Positions 35,554 to 44,364 of a DNA stretch of 64,000 bases are shown here, in pieces (position 1 is the first letter of the stretch; every line of letters begins with the position of its first letter). This DNA comes from Limnohabitans sp. 2KL-1 (GTDB lineage: Bacteria; Pseudomonadota; Gammaproteobacteria; Burkholderiales; Burkholderiaceae_C), in NCBI RefSeq assembly GCF_003063435.1, contig NZ_NESL01000002.1, positions 1-64,000 of the forward strand, given 5' to 3'. The notes under the pieces were generated by a model. It did not search any database. It was not told the DNA's origin and saw nothing but the letters and a program-made list of their open reading frames with translations. Made by a program: the position numbers and the translations under genes.

Positions 35554-36816
35554 TCAGTAGCGTTCCGTTCGCCCGCCCAAAGACTTCAGCACGCCCATCC
35601 ACAAAGCCGTCCTTTCGGCATAGGGCTCAGGGTCCTGGTAACCACTGGCCTGGGCATAGACGGCGGTTTGCACCATCACGATGCCGGTGGCCGGCTGCAC
35701 AAACACCGATTGCCCATGCACCCCCTGAAAAGCAAAACTGCGCTCTTTCAAAGGGTGCAGCCAGAACTGGTAGCCATAGCCAAAATAGGGCGTGGCCTTG
35801 TACGGTGCAAACGCCGCAGGCTGGCGCGACACCTCGGTGGCATCGCGCAGATATTCGGCAGACACGATTTGCCGATCCCCCACTTTGCCGTCGTTGGCCA
35901 TCAGCGCACCCAGGCGGCCCCAGTCCCGCAAGCTGGCATTGAAGCAAAAATAAGCGCCCGCCTGACGGTCACGGCCATGGCACCAGAAAGCGTCTTGTTC
36001 CGCGCCCATCGGCTTCCAAAGCCACTCACTGGTCAGATCGGCCATGCTGCGCCCGGTGGCGGCTGTCAGCACCCGGCCCAACACTTCGGTTTCGGCACTG
36101 GCATACACAAACTTCTGGCCCGAAGGGCTGTGGCGGTTTGAAAACGACCGAAGCACACTGACCACCGAGGGGCTGCCGGTGGCAAAGCTGTACGAGAGTT
36201 TGGAAACGTCATCCTGCCCGTCGTAGCGCTCGGTGAAGGTGACGCCCGAACTCATGCGCAGCAAATGCCGGATCGGCGTGTCGCCATAGGCGCTGCCCGC
36301 CAGGTCTTTCGCGTATTGCCCTGCGGGCTCATCCAGCGAAGCGATCACACCGCGTTCCAGCGCCGTCCCGATCAACATGGAGGTGACGCTTTTGGCCATG
36401 GAAAAAGACAAAAATCGGGCGTCTTCGGTGCGCCCGTAACGGTAGCGCTCAGCCACAATTTCACCATTTTTCAGGATCAACAAACCCGTGATGCGCCGCC
36501 GCTCCAGATACTCGTCCAGCGTGTATCCGATGTTGCGAAAGCGGTACTGGATCAGTGGGGGCTCAGCGGCCTTGGACAGTGGCCAGACCGCTTGCCCTTT
36601 GGACACCGTTTGCGTCAAGACACCCGGCACCCGGTGCAGAGCGGACCAGGACCCGACCCGGTTTTCCATGGCCGACCAGCGCGGCCCCATCGGGTAACCC
36701 AGCGGCTTGCCCAGGGCCTCTTCGTCGGGTTCGGCCCAGGCTGGCATGGCGCCCATCCCTCCCAAGAGGGCCAAAACAGCCAGCCACAGCGGAAAAATAC
36801 GACCTTTTGAATTCAT
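35554..36816 (-). CDS. serine hydrolase, class C beta-lactamase fold
   Basis: The 420-residue exported protein has a signal peptide (residues 1-28, PLWLAVLALLGGMGAMPAWA). The active-site motifs are SMAK (S139, K142) and YAS (Y238, S240), and a C-terminal KGRT-like region is not obvious. It belongs to the beta-lactamase-related esterases and peptidases such as EstB or 6-aminohexanoate-dimer hydrolase. Resistance to beta-lactams is not implied. The start at 36816 is chosen for the signal peptide. Confidence 0.88.
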   Translation of the reverse strand: MNSKGRIFPLWLAVLALLGGMGAMPAWAEPDEEALGKPLGYPMGPRWSAMENRVGSWSALHRVPGVLTQTVSKGQAVWPLSKAAEPPLIQYRFRNIGYTLDEYLERRRITGLLILKNGEIVAERYRYGRTEDARFLSFSMAKSVTSMLIGTALERGVIASLDEPAGQYAKDLAGSAYGDTPIRHLLRMSSGVTFTERYDGQDDVSKLSYSFATGSPSVVSVLRSFSNRHSPSGQKFVYASAETEVLGRVLTAATGRSMADLTSEWLWKPMGAEQDAFWCHGRDRQAGAYFCFNASLRDWGRLGALMANDGKVGDRQIVSAEYLRDATEVSRQPAAFAPYKATPYFGYGYQFWLHPLKERSFAFQGVHGQSVFVQPATGIVMVQTAVYAQASGYQDPEPYAERTALWMGVLKSLGGRTERY

Positions 36817-36981
36817 TTTTAAAAGCCCATCCAACATGAAATCATGACACGGGGAGCCTGGCTTGAAAAGGTAAAATCAGCAAGCGACGGCGCAGCGTAA
36901 AGCAGCCCATTCAATCACTCCGTCCCCACCTCCCCGCCCACTTGATCGCCCCCAAGGAGCAGCCTTTACCCGACGAAGGGC

Positions 36982-37800
36982 ATGGCTCCGATTGAACCTA
37001 TGACGCAAGCCCCCGCGCGTGCCCCCTTCAACAGCTCACGGCTCACGCGCTTTCTGACCGAAAACGCCATGTTGAATGCTGCCCAGACCCAGCAAGATGT
37101 TGGGCAACAACTGGGCGACTGGCTGAACTTTCGCCAGGCCATCGCCTTGCACGGCGTGCTCCACCCCGAGCAGGCCACGCCCCACGACACGCCAGCGCAG
37201 GTGCGCCGCGCCGCCACGATGAGCGCCCAAGCGCTGCGACGACACGCCGAGAAAGTGCGCGCCCAACTGGAGCAATCCATCCAACAAGGTGCGCCCACTG
37301 GTTCGGGCCTGGCGCGCATCGACATGCCGCCGCCCACACTCGACGAGCCACTGGAGCCCAAAACCGCTTACGAGCCCTACCGCCGCTTTCATGCGGCGCA
37401 TCAGCGGCAAATGGAAACTAGCCTGCACAGCTTGCGCTCGCAGGTGCGTGGGCAACTGGGCAAATGCCCAGGCCCGCTGCAGCAACTGGCCACACTGGAC
37501 GCGGCGTTTGAAAATATCCTCGGTGAACGCGAAGCCATGCTGCTGGGCAAAGTGGCCAAACTGCTCGAAAAAGGCTTTGCACAAGCGGTCAAGCAACACA
37601 TCAAGCAGCAAGCCGAAGCCCATGCCCTGGTCACCACCGAGGCAGCCCATGCCGCCAGCACCGCCGTGAATCCCGGCAGTTGGCTCATGGCTTTTCGGCA
37701 AACCCTGCGCACGGCCTTGCTCGCCGAACTGGACACACGGCTGCAACCCACGCTCGCACTTTTAGAAGCCTTTGAATCTCAAACCCCACAAGAACAATGA
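36982..37800 (+). CDS. DUF3348 protein, first gene of a motor-like operon
   Basis: The 272-residue soluble protein is predicted helical, without signal or membrane segment. Landmarks are SRLTRFLTENAMLNAA, QQLGDWLNFRQAIALHGVL, TAYEPYRRFHAAHQRQME, and a C-terminal FRQTLRTALLAELDTRLQPTL segment. I recognise it as DUF3348 from context and sequence style. Starts at 36982 or 37000 are both possible; an AAGGAG lies at 36954-36959. Its stop overlaps the next start (37797-37800), so it is co-translated with the membrane protein gene. It may be a cytoplasmic adaptor or effector of the complex, which is inference. Confidence 0.8.
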   Translation: MAPIEPMTQAPARAPFNSSRLTRFLTENAMLNAAQTQQDVGQQLGDWLNFRQAIALHGVLHPEQATPHDTPAQVRRAATMSAQALRRHAEKVRAQLEQSIQQGAPTGSGLARIDMPPPTLDEPLEPKTAYEPYRRFHAAHQRQMETSLHSLRSQVRGQLGKCPGPLQQLATLDAAFENILGEREAMLLGKVAKLLEKGFAQAVKQHIKQQAEAHALVTTEAAHAASTAVNPGSWLMAFRQTLRTALLAELDTRLQPTLALLEAFESQTPQEQ

Positions 37801-40175
37801 AACGCTATTCCTTTCCCATCGCCTTCTTCCTTGGCGCCTTGGCGGTCGTCTGGGTGGCGGCCGCTGTGGCCACCTCGCACCCGCTGGTTCTGAGCATGGC
37901 CACCATCATTGGCGCGGTCTATGTTTTTGGTGCCATGGAGCTGCGCCAATACCGCGCCGCCACCGCAGCCCTGAGCCAAGCCCTGGTCCAGATTCCGCAA
38001 GACCTGCAAAACCTGAATGACTGGCTGATCACCCTGCCCTCGGGCTTGCACAACCCGGTGCGCCAGCGCGTGGAAGGTGAACGCACAGGCCTGCCGGGTC
38101 CAGCCCTCACGCCTTATCTGGTAGGCCTTTTGGTCATGCTTGGCATGCTGGGCACGTTTTTGGGCATGGTGGTCACGCTCAATGGCGCGGTGTTTGCGCT
38201 GGAAGGCTCCAGCAACGTGGCGGGCATTCGGGCCGCATTTGCTGAACCCATCAAGGGCCTGGGCTTGGCGTTTGGCACCTCGGTGGCGGGCGTGGCCACC
38301 TCGGCCATGCTGGGCCTGATGAGCAGCCTGGCCCGGCGCGAGCGTGCTCAGGCTGGCCAGCTGCTGGACACGCTCATCGCCACCAGCCTGCGCAGCTTTT
38401 CGCTCACGCACCAGCGGCAGGAAACCTTCAAGGCCTTGCAGCAACAGGCGCAAGCCTTACCCCAGGTGGTGCAACAACTGCAGAACTTGATGGCCCAGAT
38501 GGCGCAAACCAGCCAGCAGATCAACGAACGGCTGCTGGCCAACCAGCAAAGCTTTCACCAAGAAGTGCACAGCGCCTACACCGGCCTGGCGCAATCGGTG
38601 GACCAGTCGCTGCGCACCAGCCTGAGCCAGAGCATGCAAGTGGCCAGTGACGGCATCCGTCCCTTGGTGCAAGCCACCATGGCGAAATTGGCCGAGCAAG
38701 CGCAAAGCCTGAACGCGCAACTGCTGCACAACACGCAACAGCAATTGGGCGAACTCCATGCCCAATTAAGCACCACCGCCCAAGGCGTGGCCCACAGCTA
38801 CAGCGCAGCCCTCAGCCGACACGAAGCCGCCAGCACCGACATGGTGGCGCGCGTGGGCCAGACACTGGAGGGCTTCAACCAGACCTTTGCGCAACGCGCT
38901 GAAGCACTGGTGACCTCGGTGAACACCGCCTACGCAGCCCAACACGCACAGCAAAGCAGCGCCGACCAGCAGCGGCTGGACGCGTGGCAAGCCTCGCTGC
39001 ACAGCATGGCCGCCGCGCTGGGCGAACAATGGCAAGCCTCGGGCACGCAGACCCTGGCCCAGCAGCAAGCCATTTGCGACACGCTCACCGAGACTGCGCA
39101 AACCATCACGGCGCAGGTGCAAACCCAGGCCCAGCAGACATTGGGCGACATTCAGCGGGTGCAAACCGAGCAAGCCAGCAGCGACCAGCAGCGCCTGAAC
39201 GCCTGGCGTGATGCACTCGACAAGCTGGCCACAACGCTGCAAAGCCAGTGGCAAACATCGGGCGACAGAACCCTGGCCCAGCAGCAAGAAATTTGTGACA
39301 CCCTGACCCGCACCGCACAAGACATCAGCACCCACACGCAAGCGCAAGCCACGCACACCCTGGCCGAAGTCACCCGCCTCATGGCCAGCAGCGAAGAGCT
39401 GGTGCGCGCGCGCATCGCCTCCGAAGCGCAATGGGCCGCCCAACACAGCCAGCAAGCGCAAGAGCTGAGCGCCTTGCTGCGCACCGAACTGTCGGCCCTG
39501 CGCGATGCGGAAGACGCACGCGGCCAGGCGGCCGTGGCCCGGCTGGGCGAATTGCAAACCGCCGTGACGGCGCACCTGAGCACGCTGGGCACAGCGCTGG
39601 AAGACCCAATCACCCGCCTGATCGAGACCGCCTCCGAAGCACCCAAAGCCGCCGCCGAAGTCATTGGCCAGCTGCGCCAGGAAATCTCGGTCAGCGTGGC
39701 GCGTGACAACGCCTTGCTCGATGAGCGCACCCGCATCCTGCAAACGCTCAGCACCTTGCTGGATGCCATCAACCACGCCTCGACCGAGCAGCGCAGCGTG
39801 ATCGACGCGCTGGTCAGCTCGTCAGCGGCCACCTTGAGTCAGGCCAACAGCCAGTTCATCGAACAGGTGAGCACCGAGTCGGCCAAGCTGGGCGACATCG
39901 CCGCCCAAGTCACCGCCAGCGCGGTGGACGTGGCCAGCCTGGGCGAGACCTTCGGTTTTGCGGTGCGCTCGTTCACCGAGACCAACGAAAAACTCATGGC
40001 CCATTTGCAGCGCATCGAACAAGCCATGGACAAATCCATGACGCGCAGCGATGAACAACTGGCCTATTACGTGGCGCAGGCCCGCGAAATCATCGACCTG
40101 AGCATCAGCTCTCAAAAGGACGTGCTGGACAGCTTGCAAAGCCGGGCCGCCATGGCCACCGAAGGGGCCGTCTGA
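37797..40175 (+). CDS. DUF802 protein: MotA/TolQ/ZorA-like channel subunit with a long coiled-coil tail
   Basis: The 792-residue protein has four predicted transmembrane helices at about 6-27, 29-48, 105-127 and 156-178. The last two hold LGMLGTFLGMVVTLNG and GLGLAFGTSVAGVATSAMLGLM, the glycine-rich pattern of ion-driven 5:2 motors (MotA, TolQ, ExbB, ZorA). From residue 190 to the end it is Gln/Ala/Ser/Thr-rich coiled coil. This stretch includes a 73-residue tandem repeat (DQQRL at 38964 and 39183, then LAQQQ and ICDTLT in each). Such a long cytoplasmic tail recalls ZorA. Overlaps with both neighbours (37797-37800; 40175) show tight coupling. The molecular role is not established. Confidence 0.85.
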   Translation: MKRYSFPIAFFLGALAVVWVAAAVATSHPLVLSMATIIGAVYVFGAMELRQYRAATAALSQALVQIPQDLQNLNDWLITLPSGLHNPVRQRVEGERTGLPGPALTPYLVGLLVMLGMLGTFLGMVVTLNGAVFALEGSSNVAGIRAAFAEPIKGLGLAFGTSVAGVATSAMLGLMSSLARRERAQAGQLLDTLIATSLRSFSLTHQRQETFKALQQQAQALPQVVQQLQNLMAQMAQTSQQINERLLANQQSFHQEVHSAYTGLAQSVDQSLRTSLSQSMQVASDGIRPLVQATMAKLAEQAQSLNAQLLHNTQQQLGELHAQLSTTAQGVAHSYSAALSRHEAASTDMVARVGQTLEGFNQTFAQRAEALVTSVNTAYAAQHAQQSSADQQRLDAWQASLHSMAAALGEQWQASGTQTLAQQQAICDTLTETAQTITAQVQTQAQQTLGDIQRVQTEQASSDQQRLNAWRDALDKLATTLQSQWQTSGDRTLAQQQEICDTLTRTAQDISTHTQAQATHTLAEVTRLMASSEELVRARIASEAQWAAQHSQQAQELSALLRTELSALRDAEDARGQAAVARLGELQTAVTAHLSTLGTALEDPITRLIETASEAPKAAAEVIGQLRQEISVSVARDNALLDERTRILQTLSTLLDAINHASTEQRSVIDALVSSSAATLSQANSQFIEQVSTESAKLGDIAAQVTASAVDVASLGETFGFAVRSFTETNEKLMAHLQRIEQAMDKSMTRSDEQLAYYVAQAREIIDLSISSQKDVLDSLQSRAAMATEGAV

Positions 40176-40834
40176 TGCTGGAGCACGACGCCGACGTCGA
40201 TTCCAGCGCCCCGACCTGGATCTCGTTTGCCGACCTGATGACCGGTCTGCTTGGGGCCTTTGTGCTGCTGCTGGTGGGCGTGATGGCGGCGCAGCTGGAC
40301 ATGGCCTCCCAGCTCGAAGACGAGGTGCAAAAGCGCCAGGTGGAAGAGCAAAAACGCTTGTCGCTGGAACAGGCCCTGGCCATTCCATTGGCCAGCGGCC
40401 GCATCACGCTGAACAATGGGCGCATCGGCATCAGCGGCAAGCTGCTGTTCGAGTTGAACTCCGACAAGCTCGAACCCCAAGGCCGCCAGCTGCTCAAAAG
40501 CCTGGTGCTGCCGCTGCGCAGTTACCTGCAAACGCGCGACGAAATGCTGATGGTCAGCGGCTTCACCGACGACCAGTCCATCAAGAGTCGCAACCGACAA
40601 TTCGAAGACAACTGGGAACTGTCCGCACAACGCGCCTTGACGGTGACGCGCACCTTGATCGAGGAGGGCATGCCCTCGTCCATGCTGTTTGCCGCCGCTT
40701 TTGGCCAGGAGCAACCGCTGGTGACCAACACCAGCGAAAAAGCCCGTGCCCAAAACCGCCGCGTGGAAATAGCACCCGTGCCCAAAACCAGCAACGCCAC
40801 CGCGCCCCGCACGCCAAAGGCCACGCCGCCATGA
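40175..40834 (+). CDS. OmpA/MotB-like partner with membrane aspartate
   Basis: The 219-residue protein has one N-terminal membrane helix with the MotB-style motif WISFADLMTGLLGAFVLLLV. D20 is the candidate proton-carrying aspartate, matching the residue essential in MotB, TolR and ZorB. A short coiled-coil linker (QLEDEVQKRQVEEQKRLSLE) leads to an OmpA-like peptidoglycan-binding domain from about 78 to 195 (VSGFTDDQ, ELSAQRALTVTRTL, NRRVEI). It would pair with the DUF802 protein in a 2:5 stator. Start and stop both overlap neighbouring genes (TGATG at 40173-40177; ATGA at 40831). Confidence 0.9.
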   Translation: MLEHDADVDSSAPTWISFADLMTGLLGAFVLLLVGVMAAQLDMASQLEDEVQKRQVEEQKRLSLEQALAIPLASGRITLNNGRIGISGKLLFELNSDKLEPQGRQLLKSLVLPLRSYLQTRDEMLMVSGFTDDQSIKSRNRQFEDNWELSAQRALTVTRTLIEEGMPSSMLFAAAFGQEQPLVTNTSEKARAQNRRVEIAPVPKTSNATAPRTPKATPP

Positions 40835-41445
40835 CCGAAGCGCCGATGCCCGGAGCCGAGCCCATGGAGGACCTGCTGGCCGCGTTGCAGGCCCGTGGTG
40901 CCGCTCAGTACGACCCAGTGGGCTGGCACTACATGCAGACGCTGGCCGCACGCAGCCGCGCATCACCGGGCTCGGCCCAACTGCTGCTCCAAGGCAAACT
41001 GCGCCAGGCGTTGGTCAACTTCCAAGCGCGGATGCAAACGCGGATGCAAGAGGCCGCCCTCACCAACGCAAGCACAGCCCCATCGGCCACGCCCTCGCCA
41101 CTGGCCACGCTGCTGCGCGACATGGCGCAGGACAGCCCCAACACCCCGGGTGGCAAGCCCGCCAACTGGCGAACCGAGAGCCCGCACATCCAGCAGTTTC
41201 GCCAGCAACTGGGCAAGATCCGTGTGCACAAACAGGTCTCTCAGGCCATCGCCCAGGCCCCGCAAAATGCAGGCCCGATCAACTCGCACATGCTGGTGTT
41301 GCGTTCGCTGGGCCTGATGCGCGACATTTCACCGGATTACCTGAACCGGTTCATGGGCTACATCGACACCTTGCTGTGCCTGGATCAAGCCGGTCAAGGC
41401 AAATCAGCGCCCAAAAAGACGGCCAGCAGCAAAGCTGAAAAGTGA
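40831..41445 (+). CDS. DUF2894 protein, last gene of the motor-like operon
   Basis: The 204-residue soluble protein shows EDLLAALQARGAAQYDPVGWHYMQTLAAR, KLRQALVNFQARMQ, and a C-terminal INSHMLVLRSLGLMRDISPDYLNRFMGYIDTLLCLDQA. That is the pattern I associate with DUF2894. It has no signal or membrane helix, so it should sit in the cytoplasm with the tail of the DUF802 protein. The Lys-rich end (SAPKKTASSKAEK) is disordered. A hairpin follows the stop. Function unknown. Confidence 0.8.
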   Translation: MTEAPMPGAEPMEDLLAALQARGAAQYDPVGWHYMQTLAARSRASPGSAQLLLQGKLRQALVNFQARMQTRMQEAALTNASTAPSATPSPLATLLRDMAQDSPNTPGGKPANWRTESPHIQQFRQQLGKIRVHKQVSQAIAQAPQNAGPINSHMLVLRSLGLMRDISPDYLNRFMGYIDTLLCLDQAGQGKSAPKKTASSKAEK

Positions 41446-41468
41446 ACGGCCATCCTCGGGATGGCCGT
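41446..41468. terminator. hairpin between the motor-like operon and the TauD-type gene
   Basis: A perfect 10-bp stem, ACGGCCATCC with GGATGGCCGT (41446-41455 and 41459-41468), has a 3-nt loop. It begins at the stop codon of the upstream gene and lies between convergent genes. Neither side has a strong T-run, so the call as a terminator is moderate. Confidence 0.5.
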
Positions 41469-41515
41469 GTGGCAAGCGTGTGATGCCCTGCCGCCCAAGC
41501 TTTGCCTGAGCAGGG

Positions 41516-42499
41516 TCAGGCCGCCACGCCGGGTGCAGGAAAACCATTGCGACCCGGAAACTCGGGTGCCAAAGTCCGCGCGTTGGGCATCTTGACCCAC
41601 AGGCGCAGCATCTTGCGATTGAGTTCGTGCACGCCGTGGTCTTCAAATTCGTTGCGCGAGTGCAGCACCGCGTAGTTGTTGGCAAACTGCAGGTCTCCGG
41701 GCTCCAGCATCATGCTCAGCCGGAAGTCTGGGCGGTGCATGATCTCGTCAAACAAATCGAGCGCCTCGATCTCGACTTTGGACAAGGGCAGATTGCGCAC
41801 CTCGTGGCCCAGCTCGATGTACTGGCGCAAATAGCGGCAGCTGAGCTTGCCCTGGTGGTGGCTGAAGATGGGCGACAGGCTGGGCAGGTCTTCACACAGG
41901 TGCGAGAAATACCAGGTGCGGTAGTACAAGCCCAGGTACGCGGGATGCTTTTGCAAAATCTCGTTGTAGATCGCCGCCACGCTCACCAAAGAACTCAGAC
42001 CGCCCTGCTTGGCCTTGCGGATGCACAACAGGCCCACCACATCGGACGGGTCCGAGTGGTAAGGCAAGTACAGGTTGGTTTCGTAGACGCGGGTGGTTTT
42101 CTTCGTCACATCACCCACGTTCATCACCAGCCCCAGCAAATCACCCTTGGGGTTTTGTCGCACCGGCGTGCCCATGTGCAGGCCCATGCCGTAATAAATG
42201 ATCTGGATGTCTTCTTCGCTGTAGCGGTGAATAGGCAAGCCGCGCAGCACCAGAAAACCCCTGCCGTTTTCCAGCTCGTCGCTGTGCTGTTTCAAATTCA
42301 GCACATCGCCGGCCAAAGGAAAATCATCCTTGCCGAAATCCGGAAAACGCAGGCCACGTGCCTTCACATGCGCCAAGGCGGCATCCAGGGCGGCAATCGC
42401 CTCGGAGGACAAAAGATGCAGCCAGGACGTATCGCCCGCCATGTCGCCGCCTTTCCAGGCGGCCGCACCTGTGATGGGGGAGGTCATCATCACGCTCAT
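41516..42499 (-). CDS. TauD/TfdA-family 2OG-Fe(II) dioxygenase
   Basis: The 327-residue product has the TauD iron motif HSDP (H148, D150, in LPYHSDPSDVVGLLC). A distal histidine lies in NNYAVLHSRNEFED, and an arginine in the RLWVK segment is expected to bind 2-oxoglutarate. It also matches the family of trimethyllysine/gamma-butyrobetaine-like or clavaminate-like oxygenases. The substrate is unknown; taurine-specific residues cannot be assigned by eye. The start at 42499 skips an upstream low-quality extension. It lies next to glutaredoxin but faces no sulfonate transporter. Confidence 0.85.
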   Translation of the reverse strand: MSVMMTSPITGAAAWKGGDMAGDTSWLHLLSSEAIAALDAALAHVKARGLRFPDFGKDDFPLAGDVLNLKQHSDELENGRGFLVLRGLPIHRYSEEDIQIIYYGMGLHMGTPVRQNPKGDLLGLVMNVGDVTKKTTRVYETNLYLPYHSDPSDVVGLLCIRKAKQGGLSSLVSVAAIYNEILQKHPAYLGLYYRTWYFSHLCEDLPSLSPIFSHHQGKLSCRYLRQYIELGHEVRNLPLSKVEIEALDLFDEIMHRPDFRLSMMLEPGDLQFANNYAVLHSRNEFEDHGVHELNRKMLRLWVKMPNARTLAPEFPGRNGFPAPGVAA

Positions 42500-42629
42500 G
42501 TTTGTTCTCCAAGAGATAGATTCGGGTTGTGACACGCCTGGACAAATGGCAGGCTTTGACACCAAGCTGTGGAGAAAGCCACGGTCAGCGGCGCACAGCG
42601 ACCTGCCGGGTAGGCGGGTCAGCGACCAG

Positions 42630-42872
42630 TCAGCGGCCCAATTGGGTCAACGCCGCTTGCAAGCCTGCCAAACCACCCACGCGCTGGTCATTGATGAAAA
42701 CCTGCGGCATCTGGCGGACCGAGGGTCCGCATTTCTCATAAAAAGCCATGCGCTCGGCTTCGCCATCGATTTTGATTTCTTCAAAATCAAGCGAGCGCGT
42801 TTTGAGCAGCATCTTGACGGACTCGCATTGCGGGCATGCGGACTTGGAATAGACGACGATTTTGAGTTGCAT
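42630..42872 (-). CDS. glutaredoxin
   Basis: The 80-residue protein has a dithiol active site in SKSACPQCESVKMLL (C13, C16), and a TVPQVFI-like glutathione-binding stretch QMPQVFINDQRVGG. It reduces protein disulfides or ribonucleotide reductase using glutathione. It is 131 bp from the dioxygenase gene and 10 bp beyond the cobyric acid synthase gene, all on one strand. The redox role may be unrelated to B12. Confidence 0.93.
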   Translation of the reverse strand: MQLKIVVYSKSACPQCESVKMLLKTRSLDFEEIKIDGEAERMAFYEKCGPSVRQMPQVFINDQRVGGLAGLQAALTQLGR

Positions 42873-42882
42873 GCGTCAGATT

Positions 42883-44364
42883 CTAGCGATTGCCATGGGC
42901 TTGAATGCATTGGCTCAAGGCGGTCACACCCATGTGTTGTTCGAGAAAATCGGCCAAACCATCGAACACCGTCTCGAGCGTAGGGGCCTGCGCGCCGAAC
43001 AGGGCATGCAGCACCGCCGGGCATTCCAGCAGTCCATGCAGATAGGTGCCCAGCACCTGGCCGTTGCCGCTTTGCCAGGCCAGACCGGGCATGACCTCGT
43101 GCAACACCGCACCACCCGCCAGCATGGCGCTGTGGCCCTGCGTCTGGCCGTGGTGGATTTCGTAGCCCTTCACCGCCACCCCGCTCAAAGCGCCCCACGC
43201 GCCGTGCACTTGGCCAAAGCGGGCCTCGGTCCGGGTCACGGTTTTTTCTGGTGCGAACTGGGTGACCAAAGGCAGCAGGCCCAAGCCTGGCGCGTTGCCG
43301 TCAATGCCGTGGGTGTCAATGAGGGCTTCGCCCAGCATTTGCAGACCGCCGCAAATGCCCAACACCGCCCCGCCCTGCTGCGCATGTTGCGCAATGGCCG
43401 CGTCCAGCCCGTGCTGGCGCAGCCAAGCCAGGTCGCTGCTGGTGTGCTTGCTGCCAGGCAGGATGACCCAGTCGCCCGCTTGCAGACCCGCCAGGTCGGC
43501 CGGGCTGCGCGCCCACAGCAAACGCACACCGGGCACATTTTTGATCGGTTGAAACTCGTCCAGGTTGCTGATGCGCGGGTAAGCGATCACGGCCACGGTT
43601 TGGGTCACCGCCCCGTTGGCGCGGCTGCGGTCATCGAACACACCGTCTTCTTCGGGCAAGCCATGCTGCCACCACATCGGCAGCACCGCCACGGTGGGCA
43701 CACCCGTCAACGCCTGCAGCATCTCGGGCGCAGGGGACAGCAGGCTGGCATCGCCCCGGAACTTGTTGAGCACAAAACCCCGAATGCGCTGTTGGTCTTC
43801 GGGCGGCAGCAGCGCCCAGGTGCCATACAGGTGGGCAAAGGCGCCGCCCTTGTCGATGTCGGTGACCAACAGGCATTGCGCATTCGCGTGCCTGGCCACC
43901 CGCAGGTTGACGATGTCGCAGGCCATCAGGTTGATCTCGGCGGGTGAGCCCGCGCCCTCGATCACGACCACATCGTTGTCGGCGATCAGCTCATCGAGCG
44001 CGGCAGCGATGGGCGGCCATACTTTTTCGCTGCGCTCACGCCAGGGGGTTTCAGTCAACTCGGGGTGCACCTGCCCCAGCAACACCACCTGGCTGCGCGT
44101 GTCGGCCTCGGGCTTGAGCAGCAAGGGGTTCATGCGCACGTCGGGCTCGGCAATGGCCGCCAGCGCCTGAAAATATTGGGCACTGCCAATTTCGCCCCAC
44201 CCGCTGGCACTGGTGACCACACGGGCGTTGTTGCTCATGTTCTGCGCCTTGAAGGGCGCGACCTTGAGGCCTTGACGGGCGTAATAGCGGCAAAGCGCCG
44301 TGGTCAACCAGCTTTTGCCTGCGCCGCTGGCTGTGCCCAGCACCATGATGCAACGTGCGCTCAT
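42883..44364 (-). CDS. cobQ: cobyric acid synthase
   Basis: This amidotransferase adds four amides to adenosylcobyrinate a,c-diamide using glutamine and ATP. The 493-residue product has the P-loop GTASGAGKSWLTTAL, a dethiobiotin-synthetase-like N-terminal domain (FKAQNMSNNARV), and a C-terminal class I glutaminase with GICGGLQMLG holding the catalytic cysteine. Its start overlaps the end of the btuD-like gene (44361-44364), making it the fifth cistron of the B12 operon after btuB. It allows partial synthesis or salvage of cobinamide-type precursors. Confidence 0.95.
   Translation of the reverse strand: MSARCIMVLGTASGAGKSWLTTALCRYYARQGLKVAPFKAQNMSNNARVVTSASGWGEIGSAQYFQALAAIAEPDVRMNPLLLKPEADTRSQVVLLGQVHPELTETPWRERSEKVWPPIAAALDELIADNDVVVIEGAGSPAEINLMACDIVNLRVARHANAQCLLVTDIDKGGAFAHLYGTWALLPPEDQQRIRGFVLNKFRGDASLLSPAPEMLQALTGVPTVAVLPMWWQHGLPEEDGVFDDRSRANGAVTQTVAVIAYPRISNLDEFQPIKNVPGVRLLWARSPADLAGLQAGDWVILPGSKHTSSDLAWLRQHGLDAAIAQHAQQGGAVLGICGGLQMLGEALIDTHGIDGNAPGLGLLPLVTQFAPEKTVTRTEARFGQVHGAWGALSGVAVKGYEIHHGQTQGHSAMLAGGAVLHEVMPGLAWQSGNGQVLGTYLHGLLECPAVLHALFGAQAPTLETVFDGLADFLEQHMGVTALSQCIQAHGNR

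Noticed and set aside
35554-36816. Possible beta-lactam resistance gene
   Set aside because: The motifs are those of generic serine hydrolases of the class C fold, and no ampC-like regulator or KTG triad is visible.
36982-41445. Canonical Zorya defence system
   Set aside because: Only the A/B-like channel parts resemble Zorya. No ZorC, ZorD helicase-nuclease or ZorE gene is present, so it is reported as a related but distinct operon.
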